64,000 nt of DNA from Erpobdella octoculata (GCA_963978895.1 OZ022241.1:2114996-2178995), one strand, 5' to 3'; shown: positions 1-13,153, counted from the first letter of the stretch. Notes: generated from the sequence alone by a model not told the origin. Made by a program: numbers and translations.

Positions 1-2782
1 GTTCGGTGTTTTATGTTTTCCGTGGAATGGTAGAAGCGAGGTCTGCTACACTTGCATAATCTACTCTGGCTAGAGCGCCGCCTTTCACGTGACAAAATTG
101 ATGATATTATCTGTGAGATTCCTGATCGCAATACAGACCCTATTCTTTATGAAATTGTACAGTCTAACACGATACATGGACCTTGCGGAAGTTTTAATAA
201 TTATAAATCCCCTTGCATGAAAAAAAAACAGCTGTAGCAAGAGGTATCCACGACCTCTTCAGAAAAATACTCAAACAGGAGATGAAGGATATCCACAGTA
301 TAGACGAGAAGATCTCAATCTGACGGCGTCTTCTTTATTGATGTTAACGGCATGCAGCTAGACAATCGCTAGGTAGTACCCTATAATCCTGTACTTTCAC
401 GCACCTTCAATGCTCATATCAACGTTGAATACTGCAACTCCGTTAAATCTATAAAAGACATATGCAAATACATTAACAAAGGAAGTGACCAAGCAAGTTT
501 TACTCTTGAAAAAGATGAAGTAAAGCTGTATGAAAGTGGGCGTTACATCAGCAGCTATGAGGCCGTGTGGCAAATTTTTGGGTTTCCAATTCACGAAAAG
601 ATACCCAACTGTTTTACATCTTGAAAATGGTCAAAGGGTGTATTTCAACCAGAACAACTTTGGTAGAAAAAAATTAACAACCCACCTACAACAACGCTTA
701 TAGGTTTCTTTGCATTATGTAGATCTGATAGCTTTGCTAAAACTCTTTTTTATTTTGAAGTTCCTTCATTTTTTTGTTTGGAGAAATAATACTTTTGAAA
801 GAAGAAAGAGGGGAAAAGATGTTGAAGGCTGTCCCCAAGTGAAAAAATATAACGCTTCAGGAAGAGTGTACACTACTGTACACCATAATAACACAGAATG
901 CTATCAGTTATGCCTACTTCTACATAAAGTGCGTGGTGCAACATCTTTTTCGTACCTTAAAACGGTTAATGGTGTTCTCCGTTCTACCTACCAGTCAGCG
1001 TGTCAAGCGCTTGGTTTGCTGGAGGATGATAAACATCGGGAAACAACTCTGCAGGAAGCTGTTCTTTGTAACTCTCCAATATAAGCTGCGTGAGAGCTGT
1101 TTTCTATAATGTTGGTGTTTTGTCAAGTTTCCAACCCATTAAGCCTCTGGGAAAATTTCAGAAATAGTTTTGCAGATGATATCTTTTGGCAAATAAGTAA
1201 CGAATTCATTGACAACAACACGGAACCTGTGATGAGTGCAGTTTATGACAGACGCCTGTTAATGATTGAAGAGATGGTATTGTCTTTGGGAGGACAGGAT
1301 TTATCGCACTATAGTCTGCCAAAACCATCAGGAAATAAAAGTAACTTAATTAACAGAGATTATTTAAGGGAGACAAGTTATGACCGATAGAAGTTGGTAA
1401 ACGAAGTTTTGGTTAACGAATCTTCGTTGATTGGGATGAACAACTTGCTATTTATAAACAAGTTCTTCACAGCATTCATACAGGGCCTGGCAAAGTGTTT
1501 TTCTTAGATGCTCCTGGAGGTACAGGAAAAACATTTCTTATTAATTTGTTAATTGATAAGGTAAGAAGTGACGGTGAAATAGCCTTAGCGGTAGCATCCT
1601 CCGGAATTGCGGCGACTCTGTTGAAAGGTGGGAAAACAGCTCACGCTGCTTTTAAGCTACCCTTTAACCTTATACATGCAGACTCGCCTTTGTTCAACAT
1701 ATCCAAACAAAGCAACACGGCCCAAGTTCTCAGGGAATGTAAGCTCATTTTTTGGGACGAGAACACTATGGCTCATAGAAGCGGTTTTGAAGCATTAGAT
1801 CGTAGTCTTAGAGACATTAAAGAAAACAATAAGGTAATGGGAGGAGTCACTGTTTTACTGGCAGGAGACTTTCGGCAAACGTTGCCTGCAGTACCAAAAG
1901 GAACTAGAGCTGATGAGGTAAACACGCTTGCATAAAATCATCCTGCTTATGGTCTGTCGTACAAAAATTAAATCTTACTAAAAATATGAGGGTGTATTTA
2001 CACGGTGATGCATCTGCACGTCAGTTTTCCGAACTGCTGTTGAAAATTGGTGACGGAATACTAGAAGGTGAATTTGTTATTTCCTCCGACCTAGGCACAG
2101 TTGTCAATTCTGTTTCAGAGCTCATTTCCAGAATTTACCCTAATATAGAAAACTTGCTAGAAAAAACTCAGGAATGGTTATGCGAGCGAGCCCATTTTTT
2201 GCACCAAAAAACAGCGTGGCGTCAGGAATCAATAAATTGCTTATTGATCCTTTTGAAGGAATCCAAATGGAATTTACTTCTGTAGACTCGGTTCTTCAAA
2301 GTGATGATGCCGTTCACTACCCCGTTGAGTTTTTAAATTCATTAAATCCATCTGGCCTTACTGATCAGAAACTTTATCTAAAAAGTAGGAGCACCTGTAA
2401 TGTTATTGCGTAATTTAAACCCACCTAAGCTATGCAATGGAACGAGATTGCAAGTAAAAACTCTTCACAAAAATCTAATTGAGGCTACGATTTTAACAGG
2501 TATTGGTGCTGCAGAGTCTGTTTTTATACCACGAATTCCTCTAATACCATCAGACCTTCCATTCAGCTTTAAAAGACTTCAATTTCCGCTAAAAGTTTGT
2601 TTTGCCATGACAATAAACAAGTCTCGTCTCAAGGACAAACTTTTAAGGTTGCTGGAATTGATTTGAGAGAAAGCTGTTTTTCCCACGGACAGTTTTATGT
2701 AGCCTGTTCAAGGGTTAGCTCACCCAATTCTTTGGTTATTTTAGCACCTGAAAACAAAACTGATAACGTGGTTTACAGATAA
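1..2782 (+). pseudogene. Helitron Rep/helicase, broken, 5' end outside window
   Basis: Remnant of a Helitron rolling-circle transposon protein (HUH nuclease plus PIF1-type helicase). Helitron-like stretches follow in order but in several frames: the helicase-like region with HGPCG (about 52-237), a Rep segment (379-600) with ICKYINKG, a linker with TECYQLCLLLHKVRG (710-1084) and a pre-helicase segment (1109-1390). The helicase has Walker A DAPGGTGKT (1507-1533), a Walker B-like FWDE and GDFRQTLP (to 1935), and C-terminal QGQTFKV and YVACSRV (about 2635-2720). Stops and frame changes near 237, 600, 1084, 1390, 1935, 2285 and 2640 make it non-functional. In the Rep motif the first residue of the usual YxxKY pair reads D. 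The family call is secure; exact ends are not. Confidence 0.88.
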
Positions 2783-3549
2783 AAGGAGTAGTAAGCACAA
2801 CAACGGCTGTAATCCTTACATACCCCAAAGGCGAAGCAGCGGAAAGAGTTAGATTCACCTACTTAGTTTTTCGTACACGCCCCTATGTACAAGAACCACT
2901 TCGTTGTTTCAAATGGAACGGTTTTGGTCACAAAGCAAAAGATTGCAGAAATGCAATTAAATGTCCGCTTTGCACCAAAGATCATGATTTCAAATCATGT
3001 CCTAAGAAGGAAAAAGAGCAAAAAGAACGCCCTCGTGTATGCGCAAGCTGTGGAAAGAATGGACATTGCACAGGAAGTAAGGCCTGTCCAAAGTATGTTT
3101 TCTCCATGAAAGTCCATTCAGCTGTTGCGAAGGAAGGTATTTCTTATGCCGCTGCCTTGGAAAAGGTTGTGACAAAAAAGCCTTTTGCCAAAAAAAATAC
3201 AGCACAGAAAAAGCCAGAACAAAAGTCCAAAGACACGCCAAAAAAGAGCGGTTCTGAAAAGAAAACGCCTGTCACACAAACTCATACTAAGGAAAAACAA
3301 GCTATTACTAAAAACAGAGAAGAAGAGAAGAGAGCATCAAAAGATGAAAAAAAGACAGAAAAACGTGATGAACCAATGAGCTTGCAAACGATACAGGGGC
3401 TTGTCGAGGAGATTCAGGAAATAACAAAAGACATACCACAAATGCCCTTGGAAGCTGTAATGAAAGCCATTATAAAAATGTTCAATAACATTCTTAAATA
3501 CAATGGCTTTCAGGCGTACCCTGGAGATACGGAGGTTTCCGAATCTTAA
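2767..3549 (+). pseudogene. non-LTR retrotransposon ORF1 (gag-like, CCHC knuckles), 5'-truncated
   Basis: Nucleic-acid-binding ORF1 of a Jockey/I-type LINE. The frame is open from 2767, just after a stop, with no start codon. The first part has the conserved TAVILTYP and RPYVQEPLRCFK segments. Cysteine knuckles follow: a degenerate first one (its second Cys is W), then CPLC-x3-H-x4-C and CASC-x4-H-x6-C. After about residue 110 comes a Lys/Glu/Thr-rich tail that probably binds RNA non-specifically. ORF1 begins where the Helitron frame ends, so the LINE appears inserted into or joined to the Helitron's 3' end. The endonuclease ORF follows 49 bases downstream. Confidence 0.8.
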
Positions 3550-3597
3550 AATTTGAATCCTCTAGAAAACGGGATAAACCAGTTTAAAAAACCAAAC

Positions 3598-4732
3598 ATG
3601 GACAACAACCTTACCATTTTACAGTGGAACTGTCAGAGTATTCGAGCGAGAGTCAATGGACTAAATATTTTTCTTTGAAAAATGGAAAAATTTCCGACAT
3701 CATTGCCCTGCAGGAAACATGGCTGAAAGAGGGCAATAACTTTAGTATTTCAGGCTATAATATTGTCAGGCTGGATAGAAGACTCCATCAAGGAGGAGGG
3801 GTCGCAACACTCCTCCGAGAAGGCATCTCATACACCTCGCAAACCATAGAACAAAACAAATATGATTCACTACTTGTGACCATTTCTTCTGAAAAGAGAT
3901 CAAACATCACCATTATCAATGCATACGTTCCACCAAATGCCAATCATCAAACACTGCTATCTACACTGGAAAAGTCAGTCATTTATACCAACTCAATTGT
4001 ATTAGGTGACTTCAATGCATACTCTGTTGTTTTCGGTTCTGAAACTTCAGATAATAGAGGAAAATTAATTGAGAAATTGTTATGTATGGCCTTGTTGCCC
4101 TTTTTTCCGGATCAGGTACCCACCTGACTCCCAGCGGAAGGACAACTCCTATAGATTTAGCAACGTGCTCTCTTTCTTTATCTCAAAAAGCCTTGTGTAG
4201 GGTGTTAGATGAAAATCTGGGCAGTGACCACTACCGTGTTTTGATCACACTAAATAAAAAGGTCAATTACGAGGAAAACAACAGAAAGGTATGGAACCTG
4301 GAGAAAGCCGATTGGTACAAATACCAACGGCTTCCAACAGGAATGTTAAATGAGCTCCAAACTTTCACAAATGTTGACGAAGCAACAAACATGTTAACGC
4401 AAGGTCTGAACAAAGCAGCCATAGCATCAATACCAACCAAAAATGGAAGACGATCAGGACTAAGGCCAGTACCATGGTGGAATGATGAATGTGAAAGCGC
4501 AATCAAAGCAAGAAACAAAGTCTTATACTCACTTCGGAAAGAATATACTACGACTGGCTTTGAACGGTATCGAGAACTCAAACAAATCGCACAGAAGATA
4601 GTGAGGACAGCAAAAGAGAACCATTGGCGAACATTCTGTAGCTCTCTTAACTCACACTCTAGTCAGACTACCATGTGGAAAGCGGTGAAAAATATGGTCC
4701 ACACACATGCAGGTTTTAACGTCACAGCGTGA
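3598..4732 (+). pseudogene. LINE ORF2: apurinic endonuclease plus start of linker, RT missing
   Basis: Second ORF of the same LINE. From the ATG at 3598 it has LQWNCQS, the first motif of the exonuclease-endonuclease-phosphatase fold. After a frame change near 3680 come LQETWL (catalytic E), NAYVPPN and GDFNA. After a second change near 4090 comes GSDHY, the last catalytic motif. The linker with PWWNDECE follows to the stop at 4732. The reverse transcriptase that should come next is absent; the sequence runs into a (TA)n tract after about 100 bases. The element is therefore dead. The domain call is firm; the clade (Jockey/I group) is inferred. Confidence 0.85.
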
Positions 4733-4830
4733 AGATCAAACCGTTTTTTTGACAAAGACAAAGCGAATGCCTTAGCAACTGCTATTAAACTATTCGTTAT
4801 ATTTTCTTTTGAAATGCCAAATAAGGAAAT

Positions 4831-5312
<482 letters not shown>

Positions 5313-6870
5313 CAGATTCGCAGGCCTTCCAATTTTTTTAAAACGACATTCTATTTTGAATTTATATATGCAAACTATTGCGAACTAATAGGTCATCCAG
5401 AACCAGAACCAAGCAGAAGCTTCCTATGGTAAAAATCCGGGCATGAATGCTTCCTGTTATTCGAAATAAAACCAGCTCAACTTTGTCGTAAGTATAAGCT
5501 GTAAGGATAAAGTGAATTAGTGACGAGTCAGGACTTTGCTTTTAATTAGTAATTAGAGACCAGCGTGTTGCTGGTTAAGAAAATGCTGTGGGTTGCTGCG
5601 GCGAAGCCCAGTGTGAGCCGGAGTCGACCAGCTGTGGAACAGGAAGCTACAACCGCCGAAGAAGTTTCGGCGGCGCCTGGTGGTGTTGAGAAGCGGAGTT
5701 TTGCTTCGGGGTCCGCCGAGATTTTAGTGTGCCCAAATGATGAGCGTATACATGACTTCCTTGTCAGTTAATATAAAATTCTAACCGTGCTTGCGTGATG
5801 TTAAAAAATAGACTTAGACTAGATCTAGAGAGGAATTGAGAGGATTGCTTTACCCTCCCTCCCTCTGTGAGTTTAGTTTAAAATTCCAACTGTGCTTTTG
5901 TCTGATGATAATGAAACCAAGTAAGATTTAAGTGGAGTCATATTCAAGTGAACTTCGACCACGGCTAACAAAGGAAGGATTTGACATAGAAAAGTTTTAA
6001 GGCCAGAACCCCAGGTTGGTATGCTTTGGCCCAGCAAATTTCAGCTTTTCCAGAACCATTATAATTCATTCCCAATCACTCTTAATTATAGTTGTATTTT
6101 TAGTATACCATGTATGCCTGGTTGGAAATTACACTTTTTTACAGAATTAATTTATCTTGTTTCGACACTGTCTGGGGTGCACAATCATTTCAAGTCAAAT
6201 TTTAATTGACATCTCAGCCAAATTAATAACATTGCAAACTGCTGTTTAAAAACACTGGAACAAAGTTTATAAATAATTTTTACACTAACTAGTCATCATC
6301 AATTCATTAACAAAAATGAAAAATAAGTTTTAATACATTTATAAAACAAAGAATTGAAGCATGAAACAACACATTAATTAGTCCAGATAAAATTTGACAA
6401 TAACAATCGAACAATAGAAATTTGTTTTGGAGCTGAAATGACTGGAACGATCTCCACCTTCTGGCATACCACCAATAGCAGTTCACGATGTGCAGATGGG
6501 CTCTTGTTGTGGTGACTTTAGAATACGTGTTGAAGAGAAAAGTAAGTTATTAAATTGGATTTGTTGGCTGCTTCTGTCCCAGACATAAGAATCTGCAATA
6601 AACACAAACATCCAGCTGTGAATCCCAATATGTTATCAAGCATAAATTAGATCAAAATCATCAAAAAGCATTAATTCCTCCTTTCATACATAATAATTTT
6701 TCGTTGGACATAAAAGACAATTCATTATGTATTTTTGTAAATTTAGAAGTTAGTTGAAATAAAGAAGTTATAAGCCTTACAGTGACAATAAAATAAATCC
6801 TCGATTGTGATCAGCATTCTCACAAGTTTGAAATATACAGTACCAATCTTGGTTTTTTTAAACAAATTAT
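5313..6870. other. no recognised gene
   Basis: The only open frame of note is 5565-5771 (+), 68 codons, relatively GC-rich and Ala/Val/Ser-rich, with no recognised domain and no clear splice or promoter context. The remainder is AT-rich sequence with stops in all frames. Confidence 0.5.
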
Positions 6871-6873
6871 CAA

Positions 6874-7256
6874 ATGCCAATTTGTATGTCAGTCTGGCTC
6901 CTCAGCCAAAAAAGAGTCAGTGTTAAAAAAACGACCCCTGGACCTGACGGCATTAACTACGAGATGCTCTCAAAGCTCAACGATGCGAACGGAAAAGACG
7001 TTCTTGACATCATGAACGCATCGTGGCTGCAGGGCGACCTTCCAAAGCGCTGTTCCGATTCCGAAAGTTAAATAGCCACAGGGTGACCCGAACAGCTACC
7101 GAGCAATTTTTAATGTCAAAGATAACAAAGATCGTATCAAGATATTTTGGCTATTACCAGTCCCTTACAATGTTGACGTGGACCATAGCAAGAGTTCTAC
7201 AATGTTACAGTTCAAGAACAGGAGCCGACACAGCACGTGGCTGTTTATCTCGCTAA
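6874..7256 (+). pseudogene. LINE reverse-transcriptase fragment
   Basis: A short piece of a non-LTR reverse transcriptase. The first frame (about 6910-7071) carries TTPGPDGINYEML, the typical palm-entry motif, and continues to LQGDLP. The reading then shifts frame to LNSHRVTR (7060-7256), which stands where the conserved YRPISL region would be expected. Nothing matching the catalytic YADD box was found. No LINE 5' or 3' end is visible. Confidence 0.7.
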
Positions 7257-7739
7257 ACTCAACGAACCAATCTATGAACCAATAAAAACTTCAGAAGTTG
7301 AAGTAAACTACTACATGTCAGAAAAAGGAGTAATAATTTTTTCTAATATTGTAATTCTTGTTTTCAATTGTAATCTCACTTAATTACAAATACTGTTTTT
7401 AAAAAGACAAACCAAACAAATAGAAGATTTGAAATAGAAACAATCACCTCTATGGGAAATGGCCTGATTAGTGTCAATCAGTTTTGTGGTTCTTCCATTA
7501 TTTAAAAAAAAAAGAGAGTTATGTCACAAAATACAAAATTACTCATTAGTTTTTTTGTTTATTTTCAAGTTTTAAATTTTTTAATTGTTATAATAATAAT
7601 AATAACATTTTATTTTGGTACTATCATTTTATCCGATGTTACAGCAGACTAAGGCCTTTACACTAAATTTAGTGAAACCCATATTTTGAACATTTATCAG
7701 ATAAATTTGCTACAGTTTATGTATGAACTTGAAAACAGC

Positions 7740-8530
7740 CTAGAACCAGCTTGGCAGAGATTAAATTAAGAACAGGTCTAGACCTAGGACTTCCAACTCA
7801 AGCAGAAATAGAGAAGATTTTTGGCAAGCAATATCTTGAAAGGAGAAAGATATCGAGATTTGGCATAAGATCCTAATGCCAAAGTTTTCAGGGCGGATAT
7901 TTTTGCAGTCGAGGTTCGGGTTATGGTCAGCGATTCACCGTTAGAGCTGCTAATAGCTCCTGGATTGTCAAACCAGGAGAAAATTTGCAGATTTCTGAAA
8001 TGGCTTAAGCTGCATCAGAAATGTTCTATATTTTTTGGCAAGGTGATGTTAGTAGTGATAAGAAATATAACAGTTGAAATTCAAAATTTCTGGCTGAAAC
8101 ATTTCATAACAGCACGACAAGCATATAAGAATTTAATTAAAAACTCAGAAACAGTCCCTGAATGGTATACAACTGAAATGAAATAACAGTTTTAATACCA
8201 AAAAATAAATTCACCAAAGAAGCAAAAAATTACAGACCAATCAACTGCAGCGTATAAAATACTGATTGCTGCTATTACAAATGAAATGCACTCACACCTC
8301 ATGTACAATAATATCTTCCCAAGTGAGCAAAACAGACGCAAGAAAAAATATAATGGCTGCAAAAATCAATTTTTGATAAATAAACTGATTTTATGGCAAG
8401 CCAAGAAACAGAAAAAGACTTGAGTATGGCTTGGATCGACTACAAAAAAAACCTTTGATGGTGAGCCTCATTTTTTGGATTTTTAGAAACAATGCAAATG
8501 AGCAGAGTTAACTCAGTTATTGTTACTTTT
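7740..8530 (+). pseudogene. second LINE reverse-transcriptase fragment (R2/CRE-like type)
   Basis: A decayed reverse transcriptase of another family. The frame 7923-8186 includes IQNFWLKHF, AYKNLI and ETVPEWYTT. Broken frames then give NYRPIN-like, YKIL, NNIFPSEQ and YNGCKNQFLINKLI, and near 8430 AWIDYKK, the first catalytic Asp motif of the palm. Known proteins with this motif order are endonuclease-bearing site-specific-type LINE polyproteins. At least three stops or frame changes occur. Downstream palm and thumb motifs are absent. Confidence 0.65.
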
Positions 8531-9008
8531 GTCAGTGCTGTCTACATAAGAAAATCATATTTGATAATAATTTTCATACATTTATAATTATGATAAATAT
8601 GATAAATTAATTTTAGCACTCCATATACAAAACTTCCCGAGCAGACACTACAAGGAGAGATACCATGTGTGCCTGTGTACAAGATAAATAATCACTTCAG
8701 CACATTCTTCAAGTCTGCTACAAGGCATGCACGGCCCGCCTAGAGAGACGTATCCAGATAATCAAATCAAGTCGATTACACGAAGAATCAAAATTAACAT
8801 ATTCACCGGGATCTCCAAATCCACGCGTCACCGGTTCTACGGAAACCACACCTAGTGCTTCATAATTAAACATCAGCAGTTAAAATATAATCGATGCAAG
8901 TGTCGTATTGGACCAAGCATACCTCGAGAAAGTATAATGTTCCTGAAAATTCAAATGCTCTTAGAGCCGATATATATATATATATCTTAATTTAGTGTTT
9001 ATTTCCAG
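8531..9008. other. no gene found; intron-like tail
   Basis: AT-rich sequence with stops in every frame, a short (TA)8 at 8970-8985, and a pyrimidine-rich end tttatttccag at 8998-9008 that serves as the splice acceptor of the next entry. Confidence 0.5.
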
Positions 9009-9340
9009 GAGGGGAATCACAAACACTCTTATCCACAAACAGCAATTTTCCCAATAAATTTAAATTCCAAATAAATCGAGAGAACATTGCATTTTATGAT
9101 GTCTTACTTTTTGGTATTCACGCTGATGAATTTGGGAAAGAGATAAAGGGCTGGCCTGTAAAGGTTTTCCATGGAGGTCAGAAAGTGGAAAGTTATTTCC
9201 AAGTGATAATAAATTCCAAAAGTGTCAGTAAACTCCTATTAACACGGTGCCCGGTAGACGTGGTGTTTGTATTGTCCGAAGTGCCTGATGTAACAGTTCT
9301 TGAGTTGAATGCAAGATTGAGTAAGGTTAGGACAGTGTGA
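9009..9340 (+). CDS. putative terminal exon, unknown protein
   Basis: A 109-codon frame runs from a good splice acceptor (tttatttccag before 9009) to a TGA at 9338-9340. It needs one base from an upstream exon. Codon use and composition look protein-like: balanced, no low complexity, with stretches such as FYDVLLFGIHADEFG, KVFHGGQKVESYFQV and DVVFVLSEVPDVTVLELNA. No donor or start is required if this is a last exon. I do not recognise the family and no partner exon was found upstream. It could be a host exon or an exon of an unrecognised mobile element. Confidence 0.45.
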
Positions 9341-9393
9341 GATGTTCGTGAAGATGAAAAAACAAATGGAGGTGTACATTAAAGAAATGATAC

Positions 9394-9520
9394 TTGGAAC
9401 ACAGAAATGATTTGCTGAGTATTTTGAAGTCTATTAATTCTATTAAGCTCAGAAGACTTGTTGACAAACCGAGGAGCGCATCAAAACCTTGCCGGACCTG
9501 CCCGGAAGTGATTCCAATTT
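9394..9520 (+). other. short open segment before the 342-bp array
   Basis: An open frame (9394-9681) with KLRRLVDKPRSASKPCRTCPE leads straight into the first repeat unit, where it reads CDLVTREIKEFF and ends at 9681. The cysteine pair CRTC is notable. The segment between 9394 and 9520 is not repeated in later units. Function unknown. Confidence 0.3.
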
Positions 9521-10894
9521 TCATTGTGTGCCAGACTGCCGGATACTCGAAAATGTGTGATCTCGTTACAAGAGAAATTAAGGAATTCTTCAAGGACGGC
9601 ATGTCGGATGGTGGCCGCCTGAATGACGATTCACAGTGGCTCCGATCCGAGGCTCGAAGCGATGCACGTAAGAGGCGGTGATGTACCCGAAAGGAACCGA
9701 CTTGATCGAACCGGCTCTCTTCATATTTCCCCTCTCTGAAAACCTCACTGCTATTGAATTAAAATGAGGTAGCAATCACATGTGTGTGTCAACCTGACGG
9801 TTTCGACGTCATCCGGCACTTTCTCGACTAACATAAGGCTGACCAGTGGGTCAACTTTGTTTCATTGTGTGCCAGACTGCCGGATACTCGAAGATGTGTG
9901 ATCTCGTTACAAGAGAAATTAAGGAATTCTTCAAGGACGGCATGTCGGATGGTGGCCGCCTGAATGACGATTCACAGTGACTCCGATCCGAGGCTCGAAG
10001 CGATGCACGTAAGAGGCGGTGATGTACCCGAAAGGAACCGACTTGATCGAACCGGCTCTCTTCATATTTCCCCTCTCTGAAAACCTCACTGCTATTGAAT
10101 TAAAATGAGGTAGCAATCACATGTGTGTGTCAACCTGACGGTTTCGACGTCATCCGGCACTTTCTCGACTAACATTAGGGCTGACCAGTGGGTCAACTTT
10201 GTTTCATTGTGTGCCAGACTGCCGGATACTCGAAGATGTGTGATCTCGTTACAAGAGAAATTAAGGAATTCTTCAAGGACGGCATGTCGGATGGTGGCCG
10301 CCTGAATGACGATTCACAGTGACTCCGATCCGAGGCTCGAAGCGATGCACGTAAGAGGCGGTGATGTACCCGAAAGGAACCGACTTGATCGAACCGGCTC
10401 TCTTCATATTTCCCCTCTCTGAAAACCTCACTGCTATTGAATTAAAATGAGGTAGCAATCACATGTGTGTGTCAACCTGACGGTTTCGACGTCATCCGGC
10501 ACTTTCTCGACTAACATTAGGGCTGACCAGTGGGTCAACTTTGTTTCATTGTGTGCCAGACTGCCGGATACTCGAAGATGTGTGATCTCGTTACAAGAGA
10601 AATTAAGGAATTCTTCAAGGACGGCATGTCGGATGGTAGCCGCCTGAATGACGATTCACAGTGACTCCGATCCGAGGCTCGAAGCGATGCACGTAAGAGG
10701 CGGTGATGTACCCGAAAGGAACCGACTTGATCGAACCGGCTCTCTTCATATTTCCCCTCTCTGAAAACCTCACTGCTATTGAATTAAAATGAGGTAGCAC
10801 GTAGCAATCACATGTGTGTGTCAACCTGACGGTTTCGACGTCATCCGGCACTTTCTCGACTAACATAAGGCTGACCAGTGGGTCAACTTTGTTC
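9520..10894. repeat. tandem array, 4 units of about 342 bp, each with an antisense Rpt6 segment
   Basis: Units start at 9520, 9861, 10203 and 10545 (spacing 341, 342, 342). They are nearly identical, with differences such as ataagg/attaggg and a 6-base insertion near 10798-10803 in the last unit. Each ends in about 50 bases (for example 10841-10893) that are the reverse complement of the Rpt6 exon junction at 17,225-17,270. On the minus strand they read [17 protein letters not shown]. The rest of the unit matches nothing I recognise; on the plus strand its first part reads CDLVTREIKEFF. Confidence 0.9.
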
Positions 10895-10907
10895 GGCAAA
10901 GTGCCAT

Positions 10908-11117
10908 CATTACTATGTGTGTTTCTGAATACACGTTGAAAAGACACCGGAATGAGGTGCATTCAGTCCTGATGGCGTGTCCTGACTGTGGTGAGATGAC
11001 ACCACATATTTCAGAAATCACAAAGTTCACGTGTGTTACTGTTGGATCACCCTGTAATACTGACATTCATAACCTATTGAACTTTTTATTTAGGAGACAA
11101 CCAGCACGAGCAAGTTA
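10908..11117 (+). other. possible C2H2 zinc-finger-like fragment
   Basis: A 70-codon frame with MCVSEYTLKRHRNEVHS followed by CPDCGE resembles the second half of a C2H2 finger and the start of the next (H-x4-H spacing in RHRNEVH, then C-x2-C). No upstream Cys pair in frame and no splice sites tested. It sits directly against the 342-bp array. Confidence 0.3.
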
Positions 11118-11347
11118 ATGGCGAAGTAGTCCAATGTTCAATAGTAGAAACAAAACTAGGGATGTACGTGTCGTGACAAAACCTTAATTATCTTCAAAAA
11201 AGGTCACTTTTTTGAAGAAAAAAAACCCTATTTATGGTGGATGTTCTGGTTATGGCATTAAGTCTCTATCGTCTGATCCAATACAGTCTAGCGGAAATAA
11301 ATCGTAGTCGATAGGGAGCAGGGGAATATGAACTACGCCAGCAGTTA

Positions 11348-12510
11348 ATTAAATTATATGAAGATGCAGTTGTTCATTAGTCAGTGCATCTTGGAAATGG
11401 ACAGCGAGTGTATTTTACGACGGAAAATGTACACACCTATAAAGGAATTATCAAATCTCAATTTACATGATTCCTATAAAGAATGCGAACTACGCCAGCA
11501 GTCAATTGAATTATATGAAGATGATGAAATAACTATTTCTGCAGCCATCCCCCCCCCTATGATCCTCGAAAGAATTAGAAACAGCGTCATCAATCCAGAC
11601 AAACAAGAACCAGAAGGTTCAGCAGTAAACCAGAACACGCTAAACGGTGATAATGCGATAAATTATCACAGCCACTCGGAGCAGATGCAATCGTCTAGAA
11701 ACGTCTTATTTCACTGGGATGTTAAACTTGCTGTTTTTGTTGTAAATGGATGTCTAGAACCTCGTGTCGTTAAATTATTTCCTTCTGCCAGCATGCTCTT
11801 GTACAATTATTAATACAGCAAATTTTTCATCTTAGTTGATTTCCGACATTGGTTCCTGAACAATGCATTGTAATGACACAATTATGAAAACAATTGCAAA
11901 TCAGAACAACGGATTGTATTTCACAGATGCTCCCGGAGGTACAAGCAAAACTTTTCTCATTTCAATTATTTTGGAATTCATATGAATACGAAAAAAATAG
12001 AATTGAATCATCTGGAATTAGTGGCAACACTTTTGGACGGTGGTGGTCGAACAGCCCATTCGGCATTGAGGCTACCTTTGAATTTGCAAGCAACTGAAAT
12101 ACCAACATGCAATATTACCTAAAATTCAGTAATGGAAAAAATTCTCAGAAACATGTGAACTTATCATACGGCACGAATGCACAACAGCTCACAGAAGAGT
12201 ATCGGAAGCACTCGATCGTAAAATGTAAGATTTGAAGGGAAATGGACAGCTCTTTGGCAGAGCACTCATTTTATTTATTATCTGGTGATTTTCGACAAAC
12301 TCTGCCAGTCATACCGCGTTCAACACCGCCTGAAGAATTTAATGCATGTCTCAAATCAAGCACTTGCTGTGCTATCACACTATTTATGGGGAACGAGCAA
12401 TAAAGTGCATGCCACCATGCAATTTCAACCGTTTAAAAGACAGGGTAGGACGACTGTCCGAAGCCACGAAACCACAAGTTATCTGTTTTTTATCAATCAG
12501 AGATAACAAT
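11348..12510 (+). pseudogene. second Helitron-type PIF1 helicase, heavily decayed
   Basis: Another copy of a Helitron-type helicase, more degenerate than the first. The frame 11358-11813 covers the pre-helicase region. Near 11925-11955 the Walker A region reads DAPGGTSK, so the GKT lysine motif is lost. Frames then shift through LDGGGRTAHSALRLPLNLQATEIP and an STAHR-like Walker B region to LSGDFRQTLPVIPR (12,282-12,330). Several stops and indels rule out function. Residue choice differs from the 1-2782 copy, so this is a separate family or an old relative rather than a recent duplicate. Confidence 0.75.
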
Positions 12511-12747
12511 AACAATCTCACATTCCTCACACAACAAACAATACATGCAAGGTGTAGCTCTCATTCAAAATTTTAACAAAAATCTAACAAAGGATGAATG
12601 TAACTTTTGTGAATCTCAACTTGAAATATAATTTAGTTTTGGATTATGAATTACAATAGTTTGTTTGAGGCTGGTCTTATTCCAACAGTTTAGAAAAGTG
12701 GAATGTATTATGAGAAAAATTGTTTCATTTAGGTTTAGAGCAGTTTT

Positions 12748-12750
<3 letters not shown>
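12511..12750. other. no gene found
   Basis: AT-rich spacer between the helicase remnant and the next (TA)n tract; stops in all frames. Confidence 0.5.
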
Positions 12751-13097
<347 letters not shown>

Positions 13098-13153
13098 CTA
13101 TTTCCTAATATGGCACTTCTAATAAGCATATAATAAAAAAAATAATAAAACTA

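Noticed and set aside
1..2782. Host PIF1 helicase gene
   Set aside because: The upstream Rep region and TECYQLCLLLHKVRG linker are Helitron-specific, and there are many frame breaks.
9590..10962. Repeated minus-strand frames of 61 and 115 codons in the 342-bp array
   Set aside because: Apart from the short Rpt6 segment, these show no protein-like similarity and are broken at unit joints; kept as a repeat, not as genes.
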